In this document: positions 24,806 through 38,800 of the stretch, piece by piece
Layout: the number at the start of each line of letters is the position of its first letter
How positions within the stretch are numbered: the first letter of the stretch is position 1
Assembly (NCBI RefSeq): GCF_000327385.1
Contig: NW_008708400.1
Location: forward strand, 2,490,742-2,554,741
Direction: 5' to 3'
DNA: 64,000 nt
Source of the DNA: Lottia gigantea
Taxonomy: Eukaryota; Mollusca; Gastropoda; Lottiidae
Program-made: the position numbers and the translations under genes
Notes under the pieces: generated by a model
What the model was told of the DNA's origin: nothing
The model's input: the letters and a program-made list of their open reading frames with translations, nothing else
Databases searched by the model: none

Positions 24806-25733
24806 TTTCCTAATTCCTAATTAAGAACACAGTAAAATTTTACACACTTTCATTTAATTTTGTCCGAAATCCTGAGGGTTCGGGTGTAATTGGAAATTTT
24901 AATCCGTATCCAAGTCGAAGAAACCACAATGGAAAAATGAACTGGCAGGCTAGTCCGTGGAACGAGAATATTATTGAGACCTCGTATCATATATATTGGC
25001 GTAAGATATCCTCGACATTAAGAATTCAAATAAGAGTGAGCCCTTCATTTCATTTTGGACACTATGTTTCCTATCTTCTTCCAGTTGCAATAAATAAGAA
25101 CGTAAATCTATTTGTTCCATTGCACTTCACCTTACAGTCAACATAATATACTCCTTATACTTAAGACCCCATACCGAGTCTCTACCTCGAAATTTGCAAG
25201 ATTACTGGTGAATGTTATAATCCTTCGTTAGTGAGCCTTCAAGATGTCACCCTCTTCACTTCAAGACATGACCCCTGTCGGGAAGTACGACCCTTCTCCC
25301 TTTTCTTCATCACCATTCTATATCCACGTGCTAATTGACCTACCCGTTACATTTAGACCTATATAACTATCTTATCACAAAATGACAGTCCTAAGTGGCT
25401 AACCTGCAGTGTTTTAGAAAGGATAAACATCAAAAGTATGATCCCTATAAAAGTCTTAAGGAACCGTACTACTCCACTTCACTCAACCTCTTGACCTGCC
25501 CATTACATCTTCTTCGATTAATGTATTATGACACTTAGATATATTTCATACAGGGTTTAAGAAAGTGAATGCTTGGGGCATGTGGAAAAATATATATAAT
25601 ACATCTCTATTCTACTCTACAAATATTCCAGGTCCACTGATAATGTTTATTGAGTATATTTATTTCACACCAAATGCCACTCTGCGAATGGGTTTGTTAA
25701 CTTTGTATCAGAGAATCAGAGAGTTCACACAGT
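24806..25733. other. Intergenic sequence
   Basis: No gene supported; the frames at 24937-25146 and 25565-25837 look like chance. Confidence 0.4.
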
Positions 25734-26275
25734 GGCGGAGCCAGCCTTTCGAATCTGGAGGTACAAATCGCGGACAGACTGCCTCAATAAGATATATTGT
25801 ACTATATACTATGAAATTGGTCGGTCAAATTGCATAAAGCAATGATTATGAAATGGACTAAATAAAATCACGTGAGAAACACAATCAAGCATATTCAATA
25901 ATAACACTCACGCCTTATACTAAACTAAAGAGAGGGTGCTTTCGCGTATTGCTATTTATGTTTGATGTACCGAGCATTTTAGCTTCATGAAATGTCACTC
26001 GAAATTCCAATCCCGGGACCAGACTATGCTATACCAACCAGTAGATCAACTGCCATATGGACTGGTTGAACCAAGTCCACGGCTGCAGAACGTTGGGTTA
26101 TTTTAATAGGGGGTTCAAGGAAATTTTACGAAATAAATGGCTTAAATCCTACATTTATTTATGTATTTTGAAAGAGTATTCTTTCAATATTAAATTGTAT
26201 ATTAATCATATATTTTTTTTATATAAAAATTGCATTTTGGGGTTTGGCCCTGCCCCCTTTCTGGAGACGCCTCTG
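25734..26275 (+). mobile_element. Possible hAT-like element (matching ends, no target duplication)
   Basis: Starts CAGTGGCGGAGCCAGCC and ends CTGGAGACGCCTCTG (inverse CAGAGGCGTCTCCAG), like the 24617 element. The flanking 8-mers do not match, so this may be two solo ends or a diverged copy. No transposase is visible. Confidence 0.4.
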
Positions 26276-27342
26276 TCACCAATTCATCTAAAAACATGTT
26301 ATAAGACCATGCGTTTGTGTAAATATAAAATTTAACATTAAGATCTTAATATGAATATCATATGACTTTGTTCTCTTTTACTTGATAAGTAGTGGGAATA
26401 TCATAAGGTCTGATACTCAAAAACAGCTCGACTTTCAAGTTTAGGAAATTCCACTTTTTTCTATAACTACTTTATTGTTACACAAGCTACTATTTGGAAA
26501 TCCCAATAATTCATTAAAATAAGGTGTTACCAGATCATGTGGTAATACAAAATACAATATAGTAGTATCATTCAGTAATATAGCTCGCGTGCAATTTAAG
26601 TTGAGTAAATATACTGCACTGTTACTAAAGGTCGTGATAATTACAATGCCACATTATGTATATTATGTTACTGCACAAAATATGAATGACAGAAATTATT
26701 CAATATGTATTATACAATTTTTCAAATTACACCTCAAATGCAGCGATTACTTAAAAATCTATCCTAATTACATCTACAATACCCTGAGGTTTCAATATCG
26801 AAATGAAATAGAATGAAGTTTTATTTCAAATTTTTCAGCACCAATTTTAGCCATTTGTTTCAGGATAGCGCTAATGGCTTACCCTTTTTCGATTTCCATT
26901 GTGTCATATGAACTCCGATATGATATTAGTATCATAATTTTATACAGCTGCGGATATAAACCTATTTTTAACAATTATGTCAATTTTCTCAAATTAAAAG
27001 AATTTCATCAGATGTTCGAATGTTAGTTTATTTCTGATGCTGATTTAATTTCTCAATTGAATGATACATAAAAATAAGGATTTGATAGAAATTAACAAAT
27101 CGGGAAATCCACTCTGACGGATTGTCTCGTGACAATATTTTAATAAATGCCAAAACTATAAATATAAGACAGCGTTTGGTCCTATTTACTTCAAGAAAAA
27201 ACACTTAAACGAGTCTTGATTCAACATTGTATTGAAACATTAACAGTAAGTTTTTTTTTCACTGTGTAGCTCTGTATACTGACTTGCCTCACTTTATTTG
27301 TGCATATTTTATGTGAAATAGACATAAATTAAATAAGATTAA
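26276..27342. other. Intergenic, AT-rich
   Basis: No gene or recognisable repeat. Confidence 0.4.
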
Positions 27343-27666
27343 AGTAAGCATAAGGATGAACATTATGACTGTCTTTTGTGATACTCATCTGAATGAGTGA
27401 ATGTTAATAAATTTAAGACGACCGTTAATGTAAAGTAATTTGCAGACGAACTCTGCGTCAGATTATCATTTTTAGCAGCGACTTCGATAGCTATAACCTA
27501 GTTTAGAGTAAGCATAAGGATGAACATTATGACTATCTTTTGTGATACTCATCTGAATGAGTGAATGTTAATAAATTTAAGACGACCGTTAATGTAAAGT
27601 AATTTGCAGACGAACTCTGTGTCAGATTATCATTTTTAGCAGCGACTTCGATAGCTATAACCTAGT
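27343..27666 (+). repeat. 164-bp tandem duplication, nearly identical copies
   Basis: AGTAAGCATAAGGATGAACA starts at 27343 and again at 27507. The two blocks differ at only a couple of positions through to CGATAGCTATAACCTAGTT, indicating a recent local duplication. Confidence 0.93.
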
Positions 27667-29867
27667 TGGTTATGAAATTATTTGAGAATTATATCTCTTT
27701 AATCATCTTAAAGATACATGACGATATGGAAGCAACACAAACCAATAAGCCATTTTATCCATTACTCCAATAAACAGATTATTCTTATGGTTTTGATCTT
27801 GGCAGATTTGAGCCACCATAAACCATAATCATGACTGATATTGGCCTCCATAGACAATAGAGATGATAAGATGTCCGTGATTTAATGTGGTTGTTCTGCT
27901 CGAGAGGATCAAGCAACTCTTTCAACTTATCTGGAAGTAGGATCAGTAGCGAGTAATGACCCCAGCTTATCAAGTGTAGAATTTGACGCGAGTCAAACTT
28001 ATCAATCAAATTCAATATTGGCTGTAGACTTCCGACTTATTTCCGGTATCATATCAAATAACATTCCACTGATAGTATTGTTTGATTCTCTGTCAGAATG
28101 AATTATAATAGTTGTCTCGACACCAGTGTATCAAAGAGACGGAGATAGATAAGATTAAGGCAAGTAGCGTAGAAAACGAAGTAGCCTCGAATCGATGTTG
28201 AAAAAAATTCGAACAAAAAAGTGGTATTTTTGGGGTTTTTTTTCGGTTAGATGTTTCTGCCACATTAAAATTTCTACCCTTTGCGCGTAGCGAGGATTTC
28301 ATTGTCTGGGAAGCATCCGAGCGCCCCAGCTTTCTTTTGCAGATTTTTAGAGGGTGAGCCATGGTGGGGTCCTGGAAAAATTCTAACGTAGGAAGCTGGA
28401 CGTAAAACTTAATATTGTTAACTGTGAGAAGATTAAAGTTTTCATTTTTAATACTAATATTATATGCAGTCATTCGGTAATAATTCACAATCTCAATTTG
28501 AAGACTATGCGACTGAGTACTAATTGTCCTATAATTGGATGAAAGCTGACTAGGAAGAAGCCGTAATTTAGATCTCGATGGAAATATTGTAGGTTTTTTC
28601 TAAAGTATTTAGCTTCTTAGTGGTTCAGATCGGAAAGGTAACCGGCAAGTGGACCTATTAAGCTCTGGCTTGTTTGAGAAACCGTTGTGTATTATGTTCG
28701 TAATAACAATGTTCTATTGAAAAAAGATGCGAGAAAAAGCGTCAAGTCGTTTGGATGGTTCAACGAATTATGATATCGAAAAATTTCATTTCATTTCATT
28801 GTTGCATCAAGATCTAACAAGACAGCTTTGTCTGTTTTTGAATGAATAATATGAAGACAAGGCTATCCTGTTGGTACAAATTACAGATTTAAAAATTTGT
28901 CTAGAATCAGTCTAACGCCATTATCCTTTGAGACTATAACAGTGCCATGTTGGTTATGTATTGTAAACATAGGAATAAAATTCAGATGGAAGTCGCCAGG
29001 CGTCTGACAAGCTCGTTATCATATTCTACCAAATAAATATTAATAAACACTGAAATAATTACGCATTTCTTTTAATTAATCTTTATTATGAATTATCCCC
29101 CTTGTTTATTTACCTTATCAGACGACACTCTGTTGATTTACAATATTTGAATCTGCATTTTAGACCAATCAGCGCCTCTCAACACTCTGTCTGCAGGAGT
29201 ACTATTATTTTAATCTGGGATTAAAATCCCCTGGGTTTAATCCTCGTTGATTTGAATTAACCTAATGAACTCTGATTTGTTGATAGACTGTGAAAAATAA
29301 ATAAAATTTTATTGTAAATAAACACGAAAGCTGCGAATGAATTTCAATTCTTCTCATCAGCTAATCCAAATTTCATTGTTCTTTATTCATCCTAAATAAT
29401 ACTCGATTTGAAATTCCTTTTCTCTCGTTCATCATTTTCACGCAGGGATTTCCAACATCACGTGACATAATTCACTAATGTCGTCTGCTCGACTGTACGC
29501 CTATATTTCATTAACATGGTGAATTGTCCTTGTAAACAGTCGTGAAGTTAAAGGAGGTCATCTAAGTTATGGTTAGCCTATATAATATCGAACATTAAAT
29601 GGCGTGTCTTTAAGATACTTCAATTAGTAAACAATCGCAGACGAGACTACAGCTCAACAAATTAGAGGCCAGTTATAGGGGCAAGAAACAGGAGTGGATA
29701 ATCAACGGTGTACAGATTTGTCCCTTGGATGTTCGTAAATAGTTATCATAGTAATCTCAACGTCCAAGTGTGTTCAGTTGTATACAAAAACTGACTTCAA
29801 AATACAAGAACATCCTTTTAAACTTCCGTGTTACCGAGTAAATTTGTTCTAGTAGAAATTCAGAAGA
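27667..29867. other. Spacer upstream of the DRAM-like gene
   Basis: Minus frames at 27785-28015 (76 residues) and 28093-28488 (131 residues) have no recognised domain and no convincing splice partners. The latter reads through G/C-richer sequence (ATTCTAACG, GAGCGCCCCAGC) that looks repeat-derived. A short fragment at 28725-28765 (AAAAAGCGTCAAGTCGTTTG) belongs to the tRNA-derived SINE family. The region next to 29868 should hold the promoter and 5' UTR, but no core element was recognised. Confidence 0.35.
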
Positions 29868-32800
29868 ATGGCATCTTCGGAGGAAAATAAATGTTTTTTA
29901 AAACCTGTCAAACCTTCTGAAAAGGTGAGTGAATCTTTTCTTAAAATTTAGACCGCATGGGAATTATAAGTCCCTTCATGTATAGTTTAACCACGCACAT
30001 CGTGTAGAAGTTATAGTAATCATAATCGCTATTAGAATTCGACAAAAAGCTCCAAAGCCAATGTAAGATATGAATCAATTACATTCAAGATGCACTGGTG
30101 CAACACACTTGAAACGTATATACTTCAATATGTTCATTTAATTTTTTATGGGAAGAAATGTTTCACCTGTTTTCTCTATGTGTGTTGGCACCATGTAGAT
30201 TTATACTTAACAAGTGTATCATGCTGCCAAGGTGCAAAAACAATGCTATATTCCGCCTATTGGCCTAGAAGACTAGGTACTTTTCTGCACCAGATTTCCA
30301 GCTGATGTCAATAACCAGTAACTATGCAGTATATAATGGTATAAAGACGTGGTATTTTTATCTGCATTTTTCAAAATGATAAACAGAATATGTGGCGGTT
30401 ATTATCAAATTTCTGTCTGACCCGTTAGATTGTTATCACACTTTTCACACAGTTCTACAATTATCAGAATTATTTAAAGGTGCACATATAATTAAATTTG
30501 TAATAGTAATACGGCCATTAACTAAATGATAACGGTAATGGAATCATACCATCCCGAGGGTAACATAATTTTGATGCAAATGTAATTGTTTTGGTTGAAA
30601 GTCAATATTTATGAGCAGACAAGTGCTTTTGAAAATACAAATAATAATACAGATAAGAATACAAAATAAAGGGTAAGTCCAATTTTTTCAAGATGGGAAG
30701 AAGTTCTGGTGCCAGTTTTTTTGGTCTGCTGTGACACCCTTTCATACAGTGGATACCAAATAACCTGCTTGAAATTAGCTTTCATCTGTGATATGTTTTG
30801 TCAATTACATTCAGAGACGATACAAAGATTTCTGTAGCGATGCCCAATATTGTGATATGTTTTGTTCACTCTTTGCCTAGTCTCAAGATTTAAGCTACAT
30901 GGTACAATGTCTACCAGTTCTTTAAAGGTTGATTTTTTAGAAGTTACTGTTTTAGAAAATAATTTACGAATTTTCGCGGTTGGGCACATACAATCTGAAT
31001 CGACCAACAACAAGGTAACGATACCAAACAGATACTGTAACACCTTTTAGTTTATCTTTGATGGAATCAAGACGCTTTCTGTCTTTATGATAAGTTACAG
31101 GTCTGCTATAGAATCACTTACAGGAACATTTCTGCCTGCAATGATAAGTTACAGTTTACCCATGTAACACGACTTCATATTTCGAAACCTTGAACGTAAC
31201 AAAAAATTGTGTGGAATATGACATGTGCTAAAAGAAAGGTCTGTGTTCTTTATGCGTGTTCTTTGTCAGTTTCACTCCATTAAATTGCAATTTACCGTTA
31301 GTTTTCTTTTAATTTCCATTTGTTCACTTCTTATCCCATAGATTTAAAACATTTGCTAGTCCTGTCTGTATATTCTGTTATCTGGCAATTTCTGTTTACA
31401 TAATTGAATTTTAAAGGAACATCTCCTATAGCGCTCTCCTAACTTTCCTGTCAAAGTTGGTTAAGGTATTTCATATTGTGGTACAACTTGGAATACTTTT
31501 GAATAGAATAAAGCACAGAACCGAGATGCATTTTGATCAGAGCTAAAATATTGGCAGTTTTCGGGTGGGAGGTGCTTGTAATAAAATTTTTGAATATTAT
31601 AATTAAGTCGTTCTATTCAGGCTATACATGAACAATATTGCATGAAAAAAAAATTCTCAAATAGAAAGGATTTATAGGAGGAAGGGGAATATAACAATCG
31701 ATCAGGAACCTGAAAGGAGTATAAGAAACGGAAAAGTTAAAAAAAAAAAACCCCGCTCTAAGGATTTGTGAATAAGAATTCGCGCTGATGGCTTTAATAG
31801 GCATCTTGGCATCAACTTTAACCTGCATTAGTCCATCTGTACAATACTGTATGTATCTAAAGATCAGCTGATTAAGGCCAGGTTCTAGACAGGAGCCAGA
31901 TTTCATTGCTTATCTTCTTACAGGTTTCTAGTTGGCTATTATAAGGTGGTTTCTATGAGAGAGAGATAGAAACTTGTGTTTTTATTCACTTTAGTTTATT
32001 ATTGCTCCTGACTTGATATAAAATAAAGACCACAGACAGTGTCGGGGTTTTATAAACCTGTACGTCGAGATACAGACGTGTTTTTATATCTAACACAGCA
32101 GTATTGTTTTGGATTTCTTTGAGTTGAAAAGTTTATGAGTTATTATTCGGATTTTATAGTAAACTCATTAGTTTCGACTTGAATTAAAAGTTGATTGAAG
32201 TTTGCAAAACGCCTTGTTAGCATTCTGTTTTATAAGAAATTGTTTATTAGTGCATGTATGTGGTATTCAATCCGTCTGTTGACAATTGGATTTATTTAAA
32301 AGCTGTAGTTTTTGTTTGCACAAGAAATGTGAGTATTATAATTATTCTTTTCTCTTTTGAAAGTTCGCCTGTCTTTTCAATCAAGTTAAAAAAAATCTTT
32401 CTCGGGTTAATATGTCAAACCCCATTTCATTTTATTTTCCCTGAGTGAATGCACAACTTCATGTATGTTTTATCTGAATATAATTATTGTACTTGTTCTA
32501 AAGATTCATTTCAAGTAATAAGTTAACGAAAGTTGCCCAAATCATTTGAGTAATATGGCAGAGAATGACAAAGAATGTTCACCTTGATCCTATAGTAGAT
32601 AATGGTCTTTCCAGATTCTGAAGTGTGAACTGATCAATTTTGGATAGATTACTTGGAATTTCATGCTATTTAACAACTGAACATGATCTTTTCGTCACGT
32701 TCGTCACACCATATTATCACACAATTAGCAGCCTGTCAGGTCCGTCACTTATCTAAAGATGTTTACATAATGTTCAATAAGATATGAACACGACGATTGT

Positions 32801-35800
32801 CAGTTTTATCATGTAAAAATTATTATTTTTGTACCAAAACTACATCATATGTTCTCTTTAAAGTTTGAAACTTAAGCCAATCTTCAAGGTTATGTTGATC
32901 GACTCTTTGCCTGGTTTTAGGATTAAGTTTGACAATTTTTATATGGTGTTAAGCTACAGACATCATATTGTTATTGTGAATTTGTCAATATGAAATTTGA
33001 TAGGGTTAAAATATTTTGGTTAATGTTTTTAGCCTCTTTCAAATTGTTGAATAGATATTTCAGAAAGATAAACATCAGCTTGTATCAAATGTATGTTATT
33101 GGGACACACTATCGAGAGCAGCATATGCTATAATTTTTTTGTCGTTGTGTTTTCCCCCCCAGGGAATTTGGTATTGTATATATTTCAAGGACAGCCTTAG
33201 CTGTTTTACATTTCATAATGTGTCCTTGCATTAAAGGACACGGTTCGCAGTTCGGGGATTGAACTGGATCTTGAGTATATGTAAATAATCTTCCGTACTA
33301 GAAGTACTAGAACTGCACGAAAATCACATAATCCCTTCAAATATACCTCGAATTTCACTTTCTATTTCTCTGCATTTTCTATATATATCAAGAAAAGATG
33401 AGTCGTCATTTTAAATTTCAAACGCAGATAATTTTTAACACACATTGATTCGAAGGCTCAAATTTCGACGGTGAGATGTGAACACTATTACTGTTTCTGT
33501 TTCGAAGACTAAGGCGAACTGTCGAACTGATGGTAAATCTGTCCCATTAAAGGGATACAGTTGTCGAGATTCAAATATCAGAGTTCGTTTACCCATTTGC
33601 TTAAGATACGGAAAGTGGACCGTAATAAGCCGGAAAAGTGGGCCGTAATAAGCCGATCCAATTCCTACTTGACTGTTAGACTGATAGAAATTTTACCATC
33701 ATAAGTCCCGTTTAGTTAGTAATATTTCAGCAAACGAATTTATTTACAGAAGTCCGTATTATTGATACACTACTCGAATTCTTCCTCTTACACACTCATG
33801 TGACCGCAGACAAATTCCAGTATCAGGTTGTAGGGCAACACGCTCTGGTGGTATTGCATTCCTGACGATCTTTTTTTTAATTCCAATTCCTGCTTCAAGT
33901 TACCCCATTATGTTATTTTATGCATTGCTTATATGTTCAAGGATATTCTAATCTCGATTCAAAACCGAAATGGGGATGATTGTGCATACACATGAGCTCC
34001 AGAAAAGATCGATCGTATATTTCTATCATGCCCCCGAATTGACCAATTTCATATAAATTATTTCACTTCAAATAACTAGAGGACTCTTCTACAAAACATA
34101 ACAAAAAAAACTTTTAGAAATATTATATCTTATTGGTCAATAAAACTAGATGTGAAATAGATTTCAGTATTTGACCAATCAGATGACTAGAATACTAGAA
34201 ATCATTGTAAATTAAGATATTGAGGAACCGATTGTATTTTCGCACTGTTTTTCAGATTATAAATCTTTCATTTCAGAAAGTTAAAACTGAAGAAGAAGAT
34301 ATGGCGGTTTGTTTCTTTTTCCTGAAGAGAAGAATCCATTATCTACCAATTTTAACAGCATTTTTTATAATCGGCTCGCTCTTTATAACGTGAGTATATT
34401 GATGAAAATATTCAGGAAATCAAGGGTTTGTATATATAATGAACGATTTTGATTGGTTAGCACAAAGTATGCCTTCGCACTCGAGTTTAAGAAAATTTTC
34501 ACTGGATCATGATTAGCTTCGAGTCAAGCAACCCACATCACCTATATCAACATTATGATAAGATTGCATTTATCCATTATAATAGTCCTATAGGAATTGT
34601 GGCTTTGCTCGACAAACATTGTCTTTGACTATAAGAAGACGCTTTGACCATAATAATCAAATTAATTAGCACTACTGGAAGGTTGAACTAATGATACCCT
34701 TTAACACGCCGCAGCAATTTTCAAATCTTCTATTCGATCCTGTCGAAACGATACTTTCTTTACTCCTGCCCCACTCTACACTCTGTTTGGTAATTTGTTA
34801 AAAGAGCATATTGCACTTCCTAACCCGAATTTAGTATCCTAAAGAAAAGTGACTTATTTGTATAAAGAAGAGGTTGAAGTGCCATTATATCAGTGTGAGT
34901 AGATGGTAAGTGAATTAAATCTTTGTTTATGAAGACTAATATTATATTACATAAGTAATTATTGTTTCATATACTATACTATATATTGTAGATATGGCGT
35001 GTCAGTCAGTCAAGGTCATGTGGAGCCAGATTTTCCTTATATCAGGTGAGACTTGTACTTTAATATTACTATTGCCCATATTGTGGCTTTATTTCTGCCA
35101 TTTTGATCTCACTTCCTCGGCTCGCTTTGCACCTTTTTGCATGTAACTGTGCCAGGTAGGGCTGCTGCAAGAGTTAATCAAGACTGGTGCTGACATCTTT
35201 GAGGAAGTATTTCAGACTATTTTCACAATTTTCAGTGGTTTACGAATCCTCTTAAAAGCACGATAGCTTTCTATTGACAATTGCTCAACTCTACTCATCT
35301 AAATTATGTCTACAGCCCACATCACGATGATAAACATAAAATGCGTCGTTAGGCATATTAGAATTTCATGTGCTGTTGCCATTCTATCACGTCGTAATTA
35401 AAAGAACAGTATCATATTTCGCCGTCATATTTCCTCAAATATGAGATCAAACCACCATACTGTCAATTCGATTTCCTATGCGAAGCACGAGGGATTTCAG
35501 ATGTCAATTGCAATAAATTTTGCCCAGAATCACCTCTCAACTCTATTGACGTTTACCTACAGTACATCCCGGTGTTCGACATATAATGCATCGTAAGGCA
35601 TCCTCCAACAAAAATCTGAAGAATCAGCAGTTTTTTAGTTCATGAATTTTTATAACATTTTTATGTTGAACATCAATAGTTCGCAGATTTTTTACAAGCC
35701 TCAGGCACATGTTAGGCATAAAATATGGAACATATGAATTCCAGAAGCATATGTTAGATGAATTGAGAGAGTAATTACAGGGAAATATATCATGTTACTT

Positions 35801-38800
35801 ATATATCAATATTGTTATATCTTAACTACATCCTTTTACATAGGTCGTTTACAGTACTCCATCCGTTTATTCGTTCTTTTGTTCTTTTTTTCGTTCATTT
35901 TCTAAGTTCATTTACTTCTAATTCATACATTTTCCTTTATTCCAAGTCGTTTCATTCAATGACTCTGTTAATTCATGTTTTGTATTAATCATTTTGTTTC
36001 CTTTGGTTTGTCATTTATTTCATGGAATGTAGGTCAACGGGATGTATCTTTTTTACGATCCTGATTTCCATGTTGTAGGATGGAGGGCAGGCACGGAAAG
36101 GGTGCAGTCCTTCGGGTGCGATGGAAAAATTATTAAAGGCCCCGCAGACTGTACATTTTAAGGTGCTTTAAAGATGGGTTCCCTTATTTCCATTTATGAA
36201 AATGAAAATGCTAATACTTATATGAATAGAAAGTATAGGTGTTCTGGTGACTTGGAAAAATACCAGTTTGTCGCACATGTCCATAATGAATTCATAATTA
36301 ACTAAATTATAAGAGAATTACCAGCTGAATTCCAATGAGTGACCTATTTGGAAAGGTCAAAAAGTCTTTTTTTCTTTATCCAGACTGTACATAAATTACA
36401 TACATAATGATATGATAAATGCGTGATCATTCATTAGAAACACCAATTGATCAAATAGTTTGCATGATTTGACACCAAAAATATGAGGAAAACCATCTTT
36501 AATAGTTCTAAACCGATGGACTTATGCCGCTGGCTGGACAGAATTTACCTCATTACAGACTGTATTACGTCCCATGTTCACTAGCCATATTAGGCGCCGA
36601 ATTGTAAAAAAAACTATTTTATTTCAATTCATCTATTTACAGTTATACTGCTATCAAGGTACCAGAAAGATGTATATTTGCTCAGTTGATAAATATTGGT
36701 TCTACATTGTGTAAGTATATACATACTACTATTATTGTTGTATAACACTTATTGTGTACACATGACACCATTACTTCCATCCTCTTTTATACAGATACAA
36801 TGTCAGTGGAATTCAGCTATGAATTTTGAAATTTCCTTCCCAATATATAAAACAGAACCTGAAACATGATGTTATTCAGAGTTTTCTGCCACGCTGTCTT
36901 CAGAACAATTTCAGACAACGTCCCTACTAAAGTTTGCTGAATGCTATTAGTTTTTCAATATGCCAATTCAAAAAATCAAAGTATCATAGCAGAATGCAGA
37001 ATTTCGGACGAGTTCAACTCTCTGTGTTGATCTTTAAACTCGGATCTTACTAACACCTGCTCATAAGAACCGGTTTGTAAAATGAATTGTAATTTTGATA
37101 AACAACGCAATAGAAAGTTTACATGTTGTTTTCTGTTATTACAACCTCGTTTGACCCGAACTCCATTTTTTATCCTTAATCATGAATTAAAGTTGAAATG
37201 TTTACAGCATGTTTAAATAAATCTAACGAGTTTTTTGGCAGAGAAAATCCGGGTTAGATAAATCTTGAGTAAAAATAGGTTAAAACATTAGAACCCGCTG
37301 TGTTATCTAAGAAGAGTCTCAACATAAATTTAATTATTCTTTAAAATGAAACTTTGTCAAGAGATTAATGCTTTAAAATATACATGGTTCTTTGACTGAT
37401 AAAATGTAATCCTGGAATATTCCCAGAAAAACAGGAACCATTCTAATGCAAAAATTCTTTATATGTACATCATATGCGTGATTGTGTTTTTGGCAATCGG
37501 TAAAGTTGCTGTGCAGCATTTCAAACAAATAGGATACTTTAATTTAGCATAAATCTATTTAAGATATGTTGCATTGCCCCCACATAAAATTTAGGATACA
37601 TAGATTATTTTGTTTTAGAATATAATGGTAATTTGATAAAAGTGTATTTTAAAGAGTACATGGGTATTGTTATATACCCATATGTTGATTAAAGGGTATC
37701 TATAGAAAACAAGGGTATTGTGTAAGAGTGTTTTAAAGGATAAATGGATAGTTTATAGTATAAATGAATATGTTGTAATATTCCAGATGTGAATTAGAAG
37801 ATATTTTAAACATTATCTCTACAGAAAGTATAAGTAAGGAATATAATTATTGATTTTTATTTATTTTATATTTAAAGTGGCATTTAATGTCTACATACGA
37901 TATCTAACAATGAGGGCAATGCTGACAGCAACCAGGCGATTGACGTCTGATCGGAAATGGAATATCGCAACACTCATAATGGGATTTTTGTCAGCGCTTG
38001 GTCTGAGTATGGTGGCCAACTTTCAGGTAAATATTTCGTTGTATATATATATATAAAAATGAATTTACATTTAAAGATGGGTTTCCTTGTTTTTAGAGTA
38101 AAATTAGGCAAACTATTAGATTAATAGGTGTTTCTAATTAATTATCAATCATTATGATATCAATATCAATATACTTAATCATATCATTATGTTTTTATTG
38201 CATATAATAAGGAGATTTTAAACAATCATAGATGTCCATGTATATACAGTCTGGATAAACTAAAAAAGACTTGATCGGTCACTCACTCGAATTCTGCTGG
38301 CAATTCTCTTCTAATTTAGCTAATTATGAATTAATTATGGACATGTGAGGCAAACTGGTATTTTTCCAAGTCATTAGAACACCTCTACTTTCTATTCATA
38401 TCAGTATTAGCATTTTCATTTTCATAAATGAAAATAAGGGAACCCATCTCTAATTAAGTGACCCTCACAACATAGAGATCACTAGTTGTGTATAGTTGCG
38501 AATAGGAATAGTGGTCGTAAGTTTCGAACGCAACTCTTATGAAACTGAGGTGTGAGTTGCTTTTGGAACTCATGGCCGCTTATATTATTCGCAACCATAC
38601 GCATCTGGTAATTGCTATGGTGTGAGGGCACCTTTACGTTGCGAATTTACGCTGCACCAATTCAATATAGTCACATTTACATATCTTATCTGATACAGGT
38701 CACACGAAAAGTTCTTAAATGAAACCATGTTATTAGTATAATGTAGTGTGGCATCTTGTAGTCATAGACAAATACAAAGATACTGGTGGAACGGCAATGG

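Noticed and set aside
27785-28015. 76-residue minus-strand frame with plausible composition
   Set aside because: No family resemblance and no supporting splice sites; kept only as a note in the spacer entry.
28093-28488. 131-residue minus-strand frame
   Set aside because: No recognised domain, no splice partners, and the sequence looks repeat-derived.
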